The notes: generated by a model not told the origin, from the letters alone. Positions 7,412 through 16,556 are shown, numbered from the stretch's first letter. The stretch is DNA of 64,000 bases from Emticicia oligotrophica DSM 17448 (GCF_000263195.1 NC_018748.1:1116001-1180000), one strand, 5' to 3'. Translations and numbers: made by a program.

Positions 7412-10400
7412 AAACCTTTCAAAATTTCTTCAATCGCTTTATCCAACTGTGGGTCTTTATCTTCGAGACGGTCTTTGAATGTTTGCTTGATATAAATATC
7501 TGGTTTCACACCTTCTGTTTCAATATTCTTGCCATCGAGCGTATAGCAGCCCCACGCAGGTAAACGATAAAACGAGCCATCAACTAAACTTTTACCCGAA
7601 GTAAAAATTATCCAACGATAGGTTTCTGTGCCGATAATTTTACCCAGTTGCAGTTGTTTGAAACCTTGGGCTGTCATTTCAGCATCACTCAAAGATTGCT
7701 CATTGATTAACAAAACCAATGGTTTGGCAGCAGGAGCAAAATTTGGTTGAATCGTAAACTTTCCTTCACGGTATTTCCACTTCAAATAAGGCTTTTGAGC
7801 CAAGAAATTCAACACCAAATCATGTACATTTCCACCTGTATTATAGCGTAAATCAAAAATCAACCCTTCACGGTTATAGCCTTCCGAAGTCATATCAATC
7901 AGAAACTTCTCCAATTCTTCATTTCCCATATTTCGCATGTGAGCGTAGGCGATTCGTTTTTTACTTTTGGCATCTACGTAATTTTGGTTCCACTGAATCC
8001 ACTCATCATATAAATTACTCGCTAAAGAACCCGAACTTTGTGGATGAATTTTCACTGAAAACGAGCTATCTTTTCGGGCAAAAGTCAATTCAATTTCATC
8101 ATCCATTGATGGTTTTTGGAAGTAAAAATCACGGTTTTGTTTCGTATCAATACTTTCGCCGTTCACCTTAGTAAGAACATCGCCCGCTGCCACTCCTTTG
8201 CCTGCTTTATCGGCCGCCGATTTCTTCACAATGTACTTTACTTTGTACGGATTTTCTTCTTCAAACATAATTCCCGTTGCCAAAGTGGTTGTTTTGAAGA
8301 AAGTATTTTCTTCCGAACCAAAACTCGAAAAACCTGTATGCGAAGCATTCAATTCGCCTAACATATCATTGAGCATCGTACGGAAATCGGCACGGGTATT
8401 GATATAAGGTAAAAATGCCTCATACTTTTTCTTTATACCTTCCCAATTGAGATTATTGAGGGCTTCGTTGTAGAAATTCTCTCCGACATTTGCCCATGTT
8501 TCGTAGAACATTTGCTTAAACTCAGCATTGAAGTCTTTACGGAATGTAAAACTTATATCAATTTTATCCGCCTTATTTCCATCTAAATTGAGCTTACAAA
8601 TTGTGCCATTTATTAAGGCATAATATTTACCATCAGCTTGCACGATATTCGTGCTTGAGGCATCTGCTCCATCTATTTTTTCAGTTTTATTTGGCGTGAA
8701 AGGCTCAATGGTTGTCTTGTAAAGATTATTTTTGCCGTCAACGTGGTCGGATGGATAAATCACAAAAGTTTTGGTATCTTTCTGAATAACAATTGGCGAA
8801 TCAGCCGAGCCGTTGCTTGGACTAATTGCTTCCATTCGTTCCATTAAACCTTCAAAATCAATGACCATCGGCTCGATTTTCTTTGTTTTAGTGGTATCAG
8901 TTTTAGCTTTATCATCTGTTTTTTTCTCGGCAGTTTTGAATAAATCATTGAATTTATCCGACTTAAACGGTGCTTCAATTTTACTCAATGGTAAACGATA
9001 AATTCGCTCTTTGTCAAGTCCAAACGGATAACTCGCTTTTGTACGATTTGAAGCAAAATAAAGGTATTTGCCATCAGGCGACCAATACGGATTTTCTTCG
9101 GTTATGCCCGTATTTGTCAAATTAATCGTTTGGTTTTTGATTAAATTATGAAGAAAAAGTTCACCCTCGAAGTTCTTTTTCGCCATAAAAACTACATATT
9201 CGTCATTGGGCGAAATGTACGGTTTCGAGTTTTGAAAGCCCCAAATCTCTTCTTTGGCAATCGTTTTTATAGTAAAAGCCTTCAAATCAATCGTTTTTAT
9301 CTCATCTCTTCCACTCAAAAATACGCCCAAAGTTCGGTCTTTGTTGAGCGTTAAATCTCGGTTATTTCTTAAATCATTGGTCAATTGTTTTTCTATCCCT
9401 TTTCCGTCAGCAGCGATTGAAAACCAATTCTGATAACCATTCACAGTTTGATTAAAAATCAAAGTCTTACTATCTGACAACCATTTTACTTCCAAAACTC
9501 GACCATCAACTTTGGTATTAAGTTGTCTAACAAACTTGCCTTCGAGGTCAGAAACAAACAATTGTCCACGTGAACTAAATGCCATTTTCTTACCATCGGG
9601 AGCTACATCAAAATCGGTAACATTTCCTTTTACATTAAAATCTTGTGCTTTCGGCAAAGTAAGATTTCTGTTGAGCGTAAGTTGCAAAGGTTGCGTCTTT
9701 TTGCTCGAAACATCATACAAAAACAACTGATAATCTTTCTCAAAAATTACTTTTTCGCCATTGGCACTTACTTGCGGGCGTTTGATGGCATCTTTGAAGT
9801 TTGTGAGAGCAGTCTTTTTTGAACCTTCAAATGTGTAGAGATTATACTCGCTATTTCCTTCATCTGATACAAAATAGATTTTTCCAGAGCGGTCAATGGT
9901 TGTCCAAAAATCTTTTCCGTTATATTCAGTGTAACGTTTGTAGGCTTTAGTTTTGAGATTATAAGATTGAATATCAGGATTAAATTCGCCTTTGTAGCCT
10001 TTGCGGTATGCCTGATTATCGCTTTCCCAAGTATCATTAAAAAACAATTCTCCTGAGCTTGGATGCTCAATCACATTATGCGTTCGATTGAAAAAATGCT
10101 TAAAAATTCGCACAGGCGTGCCACCGTTGAGAGAAATCTTATAGGTTGTTCCGCCGTTATATGCACTTGAGGTGAGGTAAATACTCTGCGAATCCCAAGT
10201 CCATGATTCAACTAAATCAGCCGCATCATGAAACGTTAGTTGGCGAATCGTTCCACCTTCTAAGGGCATCACATATACATCGGCATTGCCATATTGTCCA
10301 CCCGAAAATGCCACCCATTTTCCATCAGGCGAAATTCTCGGGCGAGTTTCGTTACCCACCATTGCGGTTAGTCGAGTAGCTATTTTTGAGGGTAAATCGG

Positions 10401-10551
10401 CCTTCCAAATATCACCTTCGTAACAAAATACGGCAGTTTTTGCATCGGGACTAAGACTTGGGTAAGAAGCAAAATAAAGGTCGTTGGTTTGAGCCGAAAT
10501 CGTGTATGAAAACGATGCCCATACCAGTAAAATTAAGATAGCTTTTTTCAT
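7408..10551 (-). CDS. Tricorn-like S41 family peptidase
   Basis: A 1047-residue exported protein (signal peptide 1-20, ending TISAQ). The N-terminal half is a double beta-propeller of PD40/WD40-like repeats (SPDGKWVAFSGG, SPDGKYLYFAS and similar). A core domain, a PDZ domain (about 755-840, KVKYIVKKSAADKAGKGVAAGDVL) and a C-terminal TSPc/S41 catalytic domain follow. Likely catalytic residues are His738 in NASHTGF and nucleophile Ser955 in NEQSLSDAEMTAQG, in the order known from archaeal tricorn. The family trims peptides, in bacteria usually in the periplasm. A His/Asp-free Lys-rich insert (about 520-550, KKTDDKAKTDTTKTKKIE) separates propeller and core. It diverges from the pectinesterase gene with 160 bp between; no functional link is evident. 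Confidence 0.92.
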   Translation of the reverse strand: MKKAILILLVWASFSYTISAQTNDLYFASYPSLSPDAKTAVFCYEGDIWKADLPSKIATRLTAMVGNETRPRISPDGKWVAFSGGQYGNADVYVMPLEGGTIRQLTFHDAADLVESWTWDSQSIYLTSSAYNGGTTYKISLNGGTPVRIFKHFFNRTHNVIEHPSSGELFFNDTWESDNQAYRKGYKGEFNPDIQSYNLKTKAYKRYTEYNGKDFWTTIDRSGKIYFVSDEGNSEYNLYTFEGSKKTALTNFKDAIKRPQVSANGEKVIFEKDYQLFLYDVSSKKTQPLQLTLNRNLTLPKAQDFNVKGNVTDFDVAPDGKKMAFSSRGQLFVSDLEGKFVRQLNTKVDGRVLEVKWLSDSKTLIFNQTVNGYQNWFSIAADGKGIEKQLTNDLRNNRDLTLNKDRTLGVFLSGRDEIKTIDLKAFTIKTIAKEEIWGFQNSKPYISPNDEYVVFMAKKNFEGELFLHNLIKNQTINLTNTGITEENPYWSPDGKYLYFASNRTKASYPFGLDKERIYRLPLSKIEAPFKSDKFNDLFKTAEKKTDDKAKTDTTKTKKIEPMVIDFEGLMERMEAISPSNGSADSPIVIQKDTKTFVIYPSDHVDGKNNLYKTTIEPFTPNKTEKIDGADASSTNIVQADGKYYALINGTICKLNLDGNKADKIDISFTFRKDFNAEFKQMFYETWANVGENFYNEALNNLNWEGIKKKYEAFLPYINTRADFRTMLNDMLGELNASHTGFSSFGSEENTFFKTTTLATGIMFEEENPYKVKYIVKKSAADKAGKGVAAGDVLTKVNGESIDTKQNRDFYFQKPSMDDEIELTFARKDSSFSVKIHPQSSGSLASNLYDEWIQWNQNYVDAKSKKRIAYAHMRNMGNEELEKFLIDMTSEGYNREGLIFDLRYNTGGNVHDLVLNFLAQKPYLKWKYREGKFTIQPNFAPAAKPLVLLINEQSLSDAEMTAQGFKQLQLGKIIGTETYRWIIFTSGKSLVDGSFYRLPAWGCYTLDGKNIETEGVKPDIYIKQTFKDRLEDKDPQLDKAIEEILKGL

Positions 10552-10711
10552 GTAAAAAATTGATTTGTTGATTGACTTTGAAAGTTAAGGAAAAAGATTT
10601 TTATGGGAAAGGGGAATCAGACGAATAATAAAAACCACACTACATGAAGGCATATTTCGAGGCGTTTACGATATTTGTAATTTAAGCCTTTTTATCAGCC
10701 AACCTCATAAA

Positions 10712-12607
10712 ATGAAACGATTTTTCAGTATTCTCTTAGTTTCTTCACTATTCTTCAGTACCCAAACCTACGCCCAAGCACTTAAAGTTCAACATGATTT
10801 GGTTGTAGCCAAAGATGGTAGTGGCGATTTTCGCTACATACAAGATGCCATCAATGCCGTGCGAGTTTACTTACCGAAACCTATTACAATCAAAATTAAA
10901 AAAGGGATTTACAAAGAAAAACTCGAAGTTTATAGTACACTTACGAACATCACTTTTGTGGGCGAAAGCCTCGATAGTACCATCATCAGCTACGATGATT
11001 TTTCGGGAAAAGGCAAAATGGAAACCTTTGACTCTTACACCTTAAAAGTGTTGGGAAATGATATTAAATTCAAAAACCTCACCATCGAAAATACCGCAGG
11101 AAGAGTGGGGCAAGCTGTTGCTTTGCACGTAGAAGGCGACCGCTGTGTATTTGAAAACTGTAAATTTCTGGGAAATCAAGACACTATTTTTGCTTCGGGC
11201 GAAAACGCAAGACAATATTTCTCGAAATGCTATATCGAAGGCACAGTCGATTTTATTTTCGGGTCGTCAACGGCTTTGTTTGAAAACTGTCATATTCACT
11301 CCAAAACCGATGGTTATGTTACGGCCGCTTCTACGCCAAAATGGGTGACTTATGGCTATGTCTTCAAAGATTGTAAACTAACGGCCGATAAAGCAGCCAC
11401 CAAAGTTTATTTGGGCAGACCGTGGCGAGATTTTGCCAAAACTGTTTTCATCAACTGCGAAATGGACAGCCATATTTTGCCCGAAGGCTGGAATAATTGG
11501 GGCAGACCAGAAACTGAAAAAACAACTTTCTATGCCGAATACGGTTCGAAAGGTGAAGGTGCAAAAATGGTAAATAGAGTAAAATGGTCGCACCAACTGA
11601 GTGAAAAAGAAGCTCAGCAATATACTAAGGAAGAAATTTTCTCAGGAAAACTACTAACCCAATACCAAGATTTTTGGAGTAAAACGCCTTCCATGAAAGG
11701 TATCACGAATGTTCGAGATACTTCATACAGTAATTATAGTGCATTGAAAAGCAGCCTAAAAACGCACCCAAATGCCACTTTAGTGCCAGAAAAAACACCC
11801 GAAAATGTAATTGAAGAGCGAAACATTGTCTATGCTAATACTGGCACGAGAGATTTACAACTCGATGCATTCTACCCAAAAACGAAGTCTAAAAAACTAC
11901 GTCCCGCTATTCTGATTATTCATGGTGGCGGTTGGCGTACAGGCAATCGTACACAACACATTCCTTTGGCTCAACGCTTGGCAGCTTTAGGTTACGCGAC
12001 TTTTACTGCAGAATATCGTCTTTCAACCGAAGCCCTCTATCCTGCTGCCGTACATGATTTAAAAGCAGCCTTAAGATGGATTCGAGCCAATGCCAAGAAA
12101 TACGGCATAGACACCAATAAAATTGCCAGCGTGGGTTTTTCGGCAGGTGGGCAGCTTTCGGCACTCATTGGAAATACCAACAATTTACCAAAATTTGAAG
12201 GAAGCATTGGCAATTTGAAACATTCCAGTCAAACAAATGCTATTGTGGATATTGATGGGATTTTGGCCTATATTCACCCAGAATCTGGCGAAGGAGATGA
12301 CCGAAAAAGCACTTCGGCTGCTACTTATTGGTTTGGATTTAGTAAGGACGAAAACCCCGAACTATGGCACGAAGCCTCGGCACTTACGTATGCAGGTAAA
12401 AATACGCCTCCTACCCTTTTCTTGAATAGTTCAGTTGACAGAATGCACGCTGGCCGTGAAGATTACCGCAAGAAACTTGATGCGTTTGGCATTTACTCAG
12501 AAGTACATACTTTTGAAAATTCTCCGCATTCGTTTTGTTTACTTTCGCCTTGGTTTGACCCTACGATTGGGTATATTGATACATTTTTGAAAAAAGTTTT
12601 TAAGTAA
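10712..12607 (+). CDS. Bifunctional pectinesterase / alpha-beta-hydrolase esterase fusion
   Basis: A 631-residue exported enzyme (signal peptide ending TYAQA). Residues about 25-325 form a pectin methylesterase beta-helix (CE8) with Asp157 (GNQDTIF), Asp180 (VDFIFGSS) and Arg236 (LGRPWRDF), the family catalytic residues. Residues about 375-631 are a BD-FAE/acetylesterase-like alpha/beta hydrolase with the oxyanion motif HGGGW (His404), nucleophile Ser477 in GFSAGG, and His606 in SPHSF. The pair would remove methyl and probably acetyl (or other acyl) esters from pectin in one polypeptide. It heads a cluster with a KdgF-like cupin, a lyase and another esterase. The stop codon lies in the end of REPIN R4. 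Confidence 0.92.
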   Translation: MKRFFSILLVSSLFFSTQTYAQALKVQHDLVVAKDGSGDFRYIQDAINAVRVYLPKPITIKIKKGIYKEKLEVYSTLTNITFVGESLDSTIISYDDFSGKGKMETFDSYTLKVLGNDIKFKNLTIENTAGRVGQAVALHVEGDRCVFENCKFLGNQDTIFASGENARQYFSKCYIEGTVDFIFGSSTALFENCHIHSKTDGYVTAASTPKWVTYGYVFKDCKLTADKAATKVYLGRPWRDFAKTVFINCEMDSHILPEGWNNWGRPETEKTTFYAEYGSKGEGAKMVNRVKWSHQLSEKEAQQYTKEEIFSGKLLTQYQDFWSKTPSMKGITNVRDTSYSNYSALKSSLKTHPNATLVPEKTPENVIEERNIVYANTGTRDLQLDAFYPKTKSKKLRPAILIIHGGGWRTGNRTQHIPLAQRLAALGYATFTAEYRLSTEALYPAAVHDLKAALRWIRANAKKYGIDTNKIASVGFSAGGQLSALIGNTNNLPKFEGSIGNLKHSSQTNAIVDIDGILAYIHPESGEGDDRKSTSAATYWFGFSKDENPELWHEASALTYAGKNTPPTLFLNSSVDRMHAGREDYRKKLDAFGIYSEVHTFENSPHSFCLLSPWFDPTIGYIDTFLKKVFK

Positions 12608-12672
12608 TACAATTCTCCGAATTGTCCATTTATCAAATAAAAACATAAACACAATTTAGAAAATTGTGCTAC
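12604..12672 (+). repeat. REPIN-like element R4, remote from the RAYT
   Basis: Opens GTAATACAATTC with a 7-bp hairpin (12609-12615/12619-12625, loop TCC) and closes with CACAATTT/AAATTGTG (12650-12657/12661-12668, loop AGA) then CTAC. Length and order match R2 and R3. It fills the entire gap between the pectinesterase stop (inside its left end) and the cupin ATG at 12679, about 5 kb from the RAYT. Confidence 0.75.
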
Positions 12673-12678
12673 GAAACT

Positions 12679-13023
12679 ATGATACAATTTAACAAAACCT
12701 TAGTTACCGATGACGAACTTCCTTGGGAAGTGGTTGACCCAAAAATCAAACGAAAAATAATGTCGTATAACGAAGACATTATGCTCGTGAAAGTTGCTTT
12801 CGAAAAAGGAGGAGTTGGCACCACGCACAAACATCCTCATTTACAAATCAGCTATGTGGCAAGCGGTGCTTTTGAAATTACGGTTGCTGGTGAAAGTAAA
12901 ATTCTGAAAGAAGGCGATGTCTATTTTATTCCTTCAGATGTACTTCATGGTGCGGTTTGTTTGGAAGATGGCATTTTGATTGATGTCTTTAATCCTATGC
13001 GTGAAGATTTTGTAAAACCATAA
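12679..13023 (+). CDS. kdgF: KdgF-like cupin (unsaturated uronate processing)
   Basis: A 114-residue single-domain cupin. I start it at the ATG at 12679 (MIQFNKTLVT), because the five codons upstream are REPIN sequence. Metal-ligand strand THKHPHLQISYVASG and second motif GDVYFIPSDVLHG fit KdgF, whose family converts the linear products of pectate/alginate lyases (4,5-unsaturated uronates) to 4-deoxy-5-keto-uronate. The phrase KRKIMSYNEDIMLVKVAFEKG and the ending DVFNPMREDF are also typical of KdgF. It sits between a pectinesterase and a lyase gene, consistent with pectin use. No signal peptide, so the step is cytoplasmic. Confidence 0.75.
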   Translation: MIQFNKTLVTDDELPWEVVDPKIKRKIMSYNEDIMLVKVAFEKGGVGTTHKHPHLQISYVASGAFEITVAGESKILKEGDVYFIPSDVLHGAVCLEDGILIDVFNPMREDFVKP

Positions 13024-13050
13024 CCCCCACTCCCTGAAGGATAGTTAAAA

Positions 13051-14211
13051 ATGAAAATTGTTCATATTTTTATCTTTCTACATCTTTTCTCCATTACTTT
13101 ATTTGGGCAAAAACAACTTTCCAATCAAGTAATTGGAGTTTTGCAGAAAGATATAATTGCTCAAGCCAATTGGGCAATGACTCAAAAACCCATCACCATT
13201 ACAGCCGAACAATGCGAGCGTTCGGCAGGTGGTTTGCATGATTTTTATTCCGAAGGTGATTATTGGTGGAAAAATCCTGATGACCCAAATGGGCCATACA
13301 TTCAGCGTGATGGACAAACAAATCCTGATAATTTTGTGGCTCACCGAAAAGCTATGATTCGCTTTAGTCAAATTGTTGGTTCATTAGCCTCTGCATACCT
13401 TATTACGAAAGATGAAAAGTATGTAAAACACGCTTTTTTACACATCAATGCTTGGTTTATTGATAAAAATACGCTTATGAACCCTTCATTACTCTATGCC
13501 CAAGCCATCAAAGGAAAAGCTACGGGCAGAGGCATTGGAATTATTGATACGATTCATCTGATGGAGGTTGCACAAGGAATTATTGTCATGCAAAAGGCAG
13601 CGAGTGTAGATAAAAATAATCTGCAAATTATCAAAAACTGGTTTGCTCAATATCTTGCATGGCTTACCACTCATCAGTATGGTATTGATGAACGAGAAGC
13701 CAAAAACAATCATGGCACTTGTTGGGTAATGCAAGTAGCATCATTTGCTAAATTGACCGAAAATCAAGCTTTAATTGATTATTGTAAAACCCGATTTAAA
13801 ACAGTTTTACTACCCAATCAACTCGAAAAAGATGGTAGTTTTCCACTCGAACTCAAACGCACCAAGCCTTATGGATATTCGATTTTTAATTTGGATGCCA
13901 TGACCACTCTTTGCCAAATTTTGACCGATTCGAAAGATGATTTATGGGATTTTAAGTTGGATGATGGCCGTTCAATGAAAAAAGCCATTGCGTTTCTGTA
14001 TCCTTACATCGAAAATAAAAGCCTTTGGACTTACCCAAAAGATGTGATGTACTGGGAAGAATGGCCAGTAGCCCAACCTTTTTTATTATTTGGCTATCAA
14101 CACTTTGGCAATAAAAATTGGTTTGAAAGTTGGAAAGAACTGGAGCATTTTCCCAAAAACGATGAAGTAGTCAGAAATTTACCTATCCGAAACCCATTAC
14201 TTTGGCTTTAA
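13051..14211 (+). CDS. Alginate-lyase-family polysaccharide lyase (PL5/PL38-like)
   Basis: A 386-residue secreted protein (signal peptide about 1-19, ending TLFGQ). The (alpha/alpha) toroid of the Alginate_lyase family is recognisable: CERSAGGLHDFYSEGDYWW near the N-terminus, then RGIGIIDTIHLMEVAQG, then the core NNHGTCW with Asn-Asn-His likely in the active site. Family members cleave uronic-acid polymers by beta-elimination; in Bacteroidota related PL38 enzymes act on glucuronan-type substrates. The downstream-of-KdgF position supports a uronan substrate, but alginate, glucuronan or a pectin side chain cannot be told apart here. It starts 27 bp after the cupin. Confidence 0.8.
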   Translation: MKIVHIFIFLHLFSITLFGQKQLSNQVIGVLQKDIIAQANWAMTQKPITITAEQCERSAGGLHDFYSEGDYWWKNPDDPNGPYIQRDGQTNPDNFVAHRKAMIRFSQIVGSLASAYLITKDEKYVKHAFLHINAWFIDKNTLMNPSLLYAQAIKGKATGRGIGIIDTIHLMEVAQGIIVMQKAASVDKNNLQIIKNWFAQYLAWLTTHQYGIDEREAKNNHGTCWVMQVASFAKLTENQALIDYCKTRFKTVLLPNQLEKDGSFPLELKRTKPYGYSIFNLDAMTTLCQILTDSKDDLWDFKLDDGRSMKKAIAFLYPYIENKSLWTYPKDVMYWEEWPVAQPFLLFGYQHFGNKNWFESWKELEHFPKNDEVVRNLPIRNPLLWL

Positions 14212-14236
14212 AATTTATTTAACCTTATAAACATCT

Positions 14237-15406
14237 ATGAAAACCTCCTTTTTAACTCTTACGCTTCTGTTTGCGGGACAGTTGGCTTTCGCCCAATACA
14301 ATCCCGAAAAACCTGACCTTTGCCAAGGTGCATTTCTAACGCCAGAAGATGCCAAAAACCTCCACGATGATTTTACGAAACGATATTCTGATAAAGTTTC
14401 TTGGCAAAAGCACGCCCAAGAAATCAAACAAGGAATTTTAGATGGTGCTGAATTAAGCAATTACGTATTTCCAAAACCTACAAATATTGTTATTCATAGC
14501 AAAAAGGATTTGAATGGATATTCGGTAGAAAATGTATCTTTTCAAAGCATTGAAGGCATTTATGTCACGGGCAATTTGTATCGTCCTGCCCAAACAACCA
14601 AAGGAAAAAATGCAGGAATTTTATGTCCGCATGGCCACGGCACTGACCCACGTTTTGCCGCCTACACTCAGCAACGTTGTGCTACGCTTGCTCGCATGGG
14701 AGCAACCGTTTTTGCGTATGATATGATTGGCATGGGCGATTCAAAACAATCTATGCACAAGATAGAAAAAGCACTCAAACTGCAAATAATTAACGGCAAA
14801 GCCGCTCTTGAATTTTTGTTAGGCTTACCCGATGTAGATAAAAAACGTATTGGTATGACGGGCGAATCGGGCGGAGGAACCCAAACTTTTATTCTTTCTG
14901 CCCTTGACGACCGAATAAAGGTTTCTGTACCTGTGGTCATGGTTTCTGGTTATTTCTTTGGGGGTTGTGTATGCGAAAGTGGTATGCCTATTCATAAACG
15001 CCCTAATTTTCAAACAACTAATGTGGAAATTGCTGCTACTTTTGCTCCAAAACCTATGCTTTTAGTGTCGGATGGTGGCGATTGGACAGTTAATACCCCT
15101 GACATGGAGTATCCATTCATCAAAAATGTTTATTCATATTTTAGTGCAGCGGATAAGGTAGAGAATGTGCATCTCGCCAACGAAAAACACGATTATGGCC
15201 CATCAAAACGCCAAGCAGTTTATCCATTTTTAGCTAAATATTTAAAACTCGATATTCAGAAAGTAATGTTGAATGGTATAGTTGATGAAAGTGTCAATAA
15301 GGTTTTGACCCATACCGAATTACAAGTTTTTGATGCACAACACCCGCTTCCAACAAATGCCGTAATGGGTGATGCCGAAGTAATGGCACTTTTAGAAAGG
15401 AAATAA
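14237..15406 (+). CDS. Secreted alpha/beta-hydrolase, probable carbohydrate esterase
   Basis: A 389-residue exported protein (signal peptide ending LAFAQ). The alpha/beta hydrolase core has the oxyanion strand GILCPHGHGTDPR, the nucleophile elbow TGESGGGTQ with Ser211, an acid-region strand PMLLVSDGGDWT and a C-terminal His in NEKHDYGPSKR. It resembles Bacteroidota acetyl-xylan/acetylesterase-like proteins of pectin and hemicellulose loci. The position 25 bp after the lyase gene places it in the same operon, so deacetylation of pectin or an uronan is the likely job (inference). Confidence 0.8.
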   Translation: MKTSFLTLTLLFAGQLAFAQYNPEKPDLCQGAFLTPEDAKNLHDDFTKRYSDKVSWQKHAQEIKQGILDGAELSNYVFPKPTNIVIHSKKDLNGYSVENVSFQSIEGIYVTGNLYRPAQTTKGKNAGILCPHGHGTDPRFAAYTQQRCATLARMGATVFAYDMIGMGDSKQSMHKIEKALKLQIINGKAALEFLLGLPDVDKKRIGMTGESGGGTQTFILSALDDRIKVSVPVVMVSGYFFGGCVCESGMPIHKRPNFQTTNVEIAATFAPKPMLLVSDGGDWTVNTPDMEYPFIKNVYSYFSAADKVENVHLANEKHDYGPSKRQAVYPFLAKYLKLDIQKVMLNGIVDESVNKVLTHTELQVFDAQHPLPTNAVMGDAEVMALLERK

Positions 15407-15417
15407 AAGTTACAGAA

Positions 15418-15450
15418 AATGAGGCACGCTTCAAATTGACGTGCCTCATT
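15418..15450 (+). terminator. Hairpin after the esterase gene
   Basis: An 11-bp perfect stem, AATGAGGCACG and its complement (15418-15428/15440-15450), 12 bp after the stop at 15406. The following U-run is weak (TGTTTCG), so termination strength is uncertain. Confidence 0.5.
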
Positions 15451-15514
15451 TGTTTCGATAGCATTATAAGAAGATATGCTCTATCTTTGCCATAGCATAC
15501 TCAAAACCTATTAG

Positions 15515-16321
15515 ATGAAAGAAAATAACCCTTTGAATACTTCTTGGCGAAAAACTGCCTCGACGATATATAAAAAACCAGTTGATTCAAAAATATTTGG
15601 TTCGGTTGAAATTGATATTACAGATTTAGAAAAATACATAGCTGAGAAGCGTAAATCTGGTGTGAAGATTACGCTCACACATTTCTTTATGGTGGCTACT
15701 GCTCGGGCCATTAAAGAAATTCCTGAACTAAACACTTATGTAAAAAGAGGGAATATTTACTCACACGAAGCAATCAATGCCACAGTAAGTGTACTTCTAC
15801 AAAGCGGCGAAATGGGTTCGGTAAAAATACACGATGCCGATAAAATTACACTATCAAATTCGGTTGAAAAACTACGTAACGAGCTCAATAAAACCTATAA
15901 AGGAGATGAAAATGCCACCATGCAAATGAAAGAAAAACTGGCGGCTATTCCATGGCCTTTGCGTGGTTGGGTTTATCAGACAATCAGATATATCACTACC
16001 ACACTGGGCATATCTATTCCACCTCTTGGTCTTTCGGCCAATAATTTTGGTTCGTTTATTTTATCAAATATCGGTAGTATTGGTTTAGATATTGGTTATC
16101 CAGCCTTGATGCCTTCGGCCAATATTGCTTTTGTTTTGATTTTAGGAGGTGTGAGTAAAAAACCTTGGGTTGTTAATGACGAAATCGTCCCTCGTAATAT
16201 TCTGATGCTTGGGGCAGCCCTCGACCACCGAGTAATTGATGCTTCACACGGTGGACGTTTGTTTAAACAGTTAAAAAGGTTTGTTAATAATCCAGAATTA
16301 CTAGAAACCATAGATTCTTAG
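15515..16321 (+). CDS. Stand-alone 2-oxo acid dehydrogenase-type acyltransferase (E2 catalytic domain)
   Basis: A 268-residue protein consisting only of the E2 catalytic fold, beginning without lipoyl or peripheral-subunit-binding domains. Active-site LDHRVIDASHGGRL carries His238 and Asp242; the canonical DHRxxDG is DHRVIDA here. The middle contains LTHFFMVATARAIKEIPELN, usual for E2. Without a lipoyl domain it cannot be a normal E2 of a 2-oxo acid dehydrogenase complex; it may be a chloramphenicol-acetyltransferase-like acyl transferase using a free or CoA-bound substrate (inference). It lies between the esterase gene and SusC on the same strand but has no clear functional link. Confidence 0.8.
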   Translation: MKENNPLNTSWRKTASTIYKKPVDSKIFGSVEIDITDLEKYIAEKRKSGVKITLTHFFMVATARAIKEIPELNTYVKRGNIYSHEAINATVSVLLQSGEMGSVKIHDADKITLSNSVEKLRNELNKTYKGDENATMQMKEKLAAIPWPLRGWVYQTIRYITTTLGISIPPLGLSANNFGSFILSNIGSIGLDIGYPALMPSANIAFVLILGGVSKKPWVVNDEIVPRNILMLGAALDHRVIDASHGGRLFKQLKRFVNNPELLETIDS

Positions 16322-16389
16322 AAGCACCTACATTTTTCATAGTGATGCGTTCATCACTATGAAAATCTCCTTCTTTCCTCCTTCGATTT

Positions 16390-16420
16390 CAAACGTTTGC
16401 ATAACAATTTCAAACGTTTG
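16390..16420. promoter_or_regulatory. Paired CAAACGTTTG palindromes, candidate LacI-type operator
   Basis: CAAACGTTTG occurs at 16390-16399 and 16411-16420, a 21-bp spacing (two helical turns), each in the wider context TTTCAAACGTTTGCRTAA. A third copy with the same flanks lies at 21634-21643. Symmetric CG-centred palindromes are typical LacI/GalR-family operators. No LacI-type gene is in this window, so the binding protein is unidentified. Confidence 0.55.
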
Positions 16421-16556
16421 CGTAAAATACATGAGAAATATCTTATTTTTTATTGCTAAAATGCAGTAATAAGTTTCCTTAACTCTCATCTCTAAACTAT
16501 CGACTCAGACAATATTTTCGTAACATTACGATAACGTTCTCCTAATCAAGATAGCG

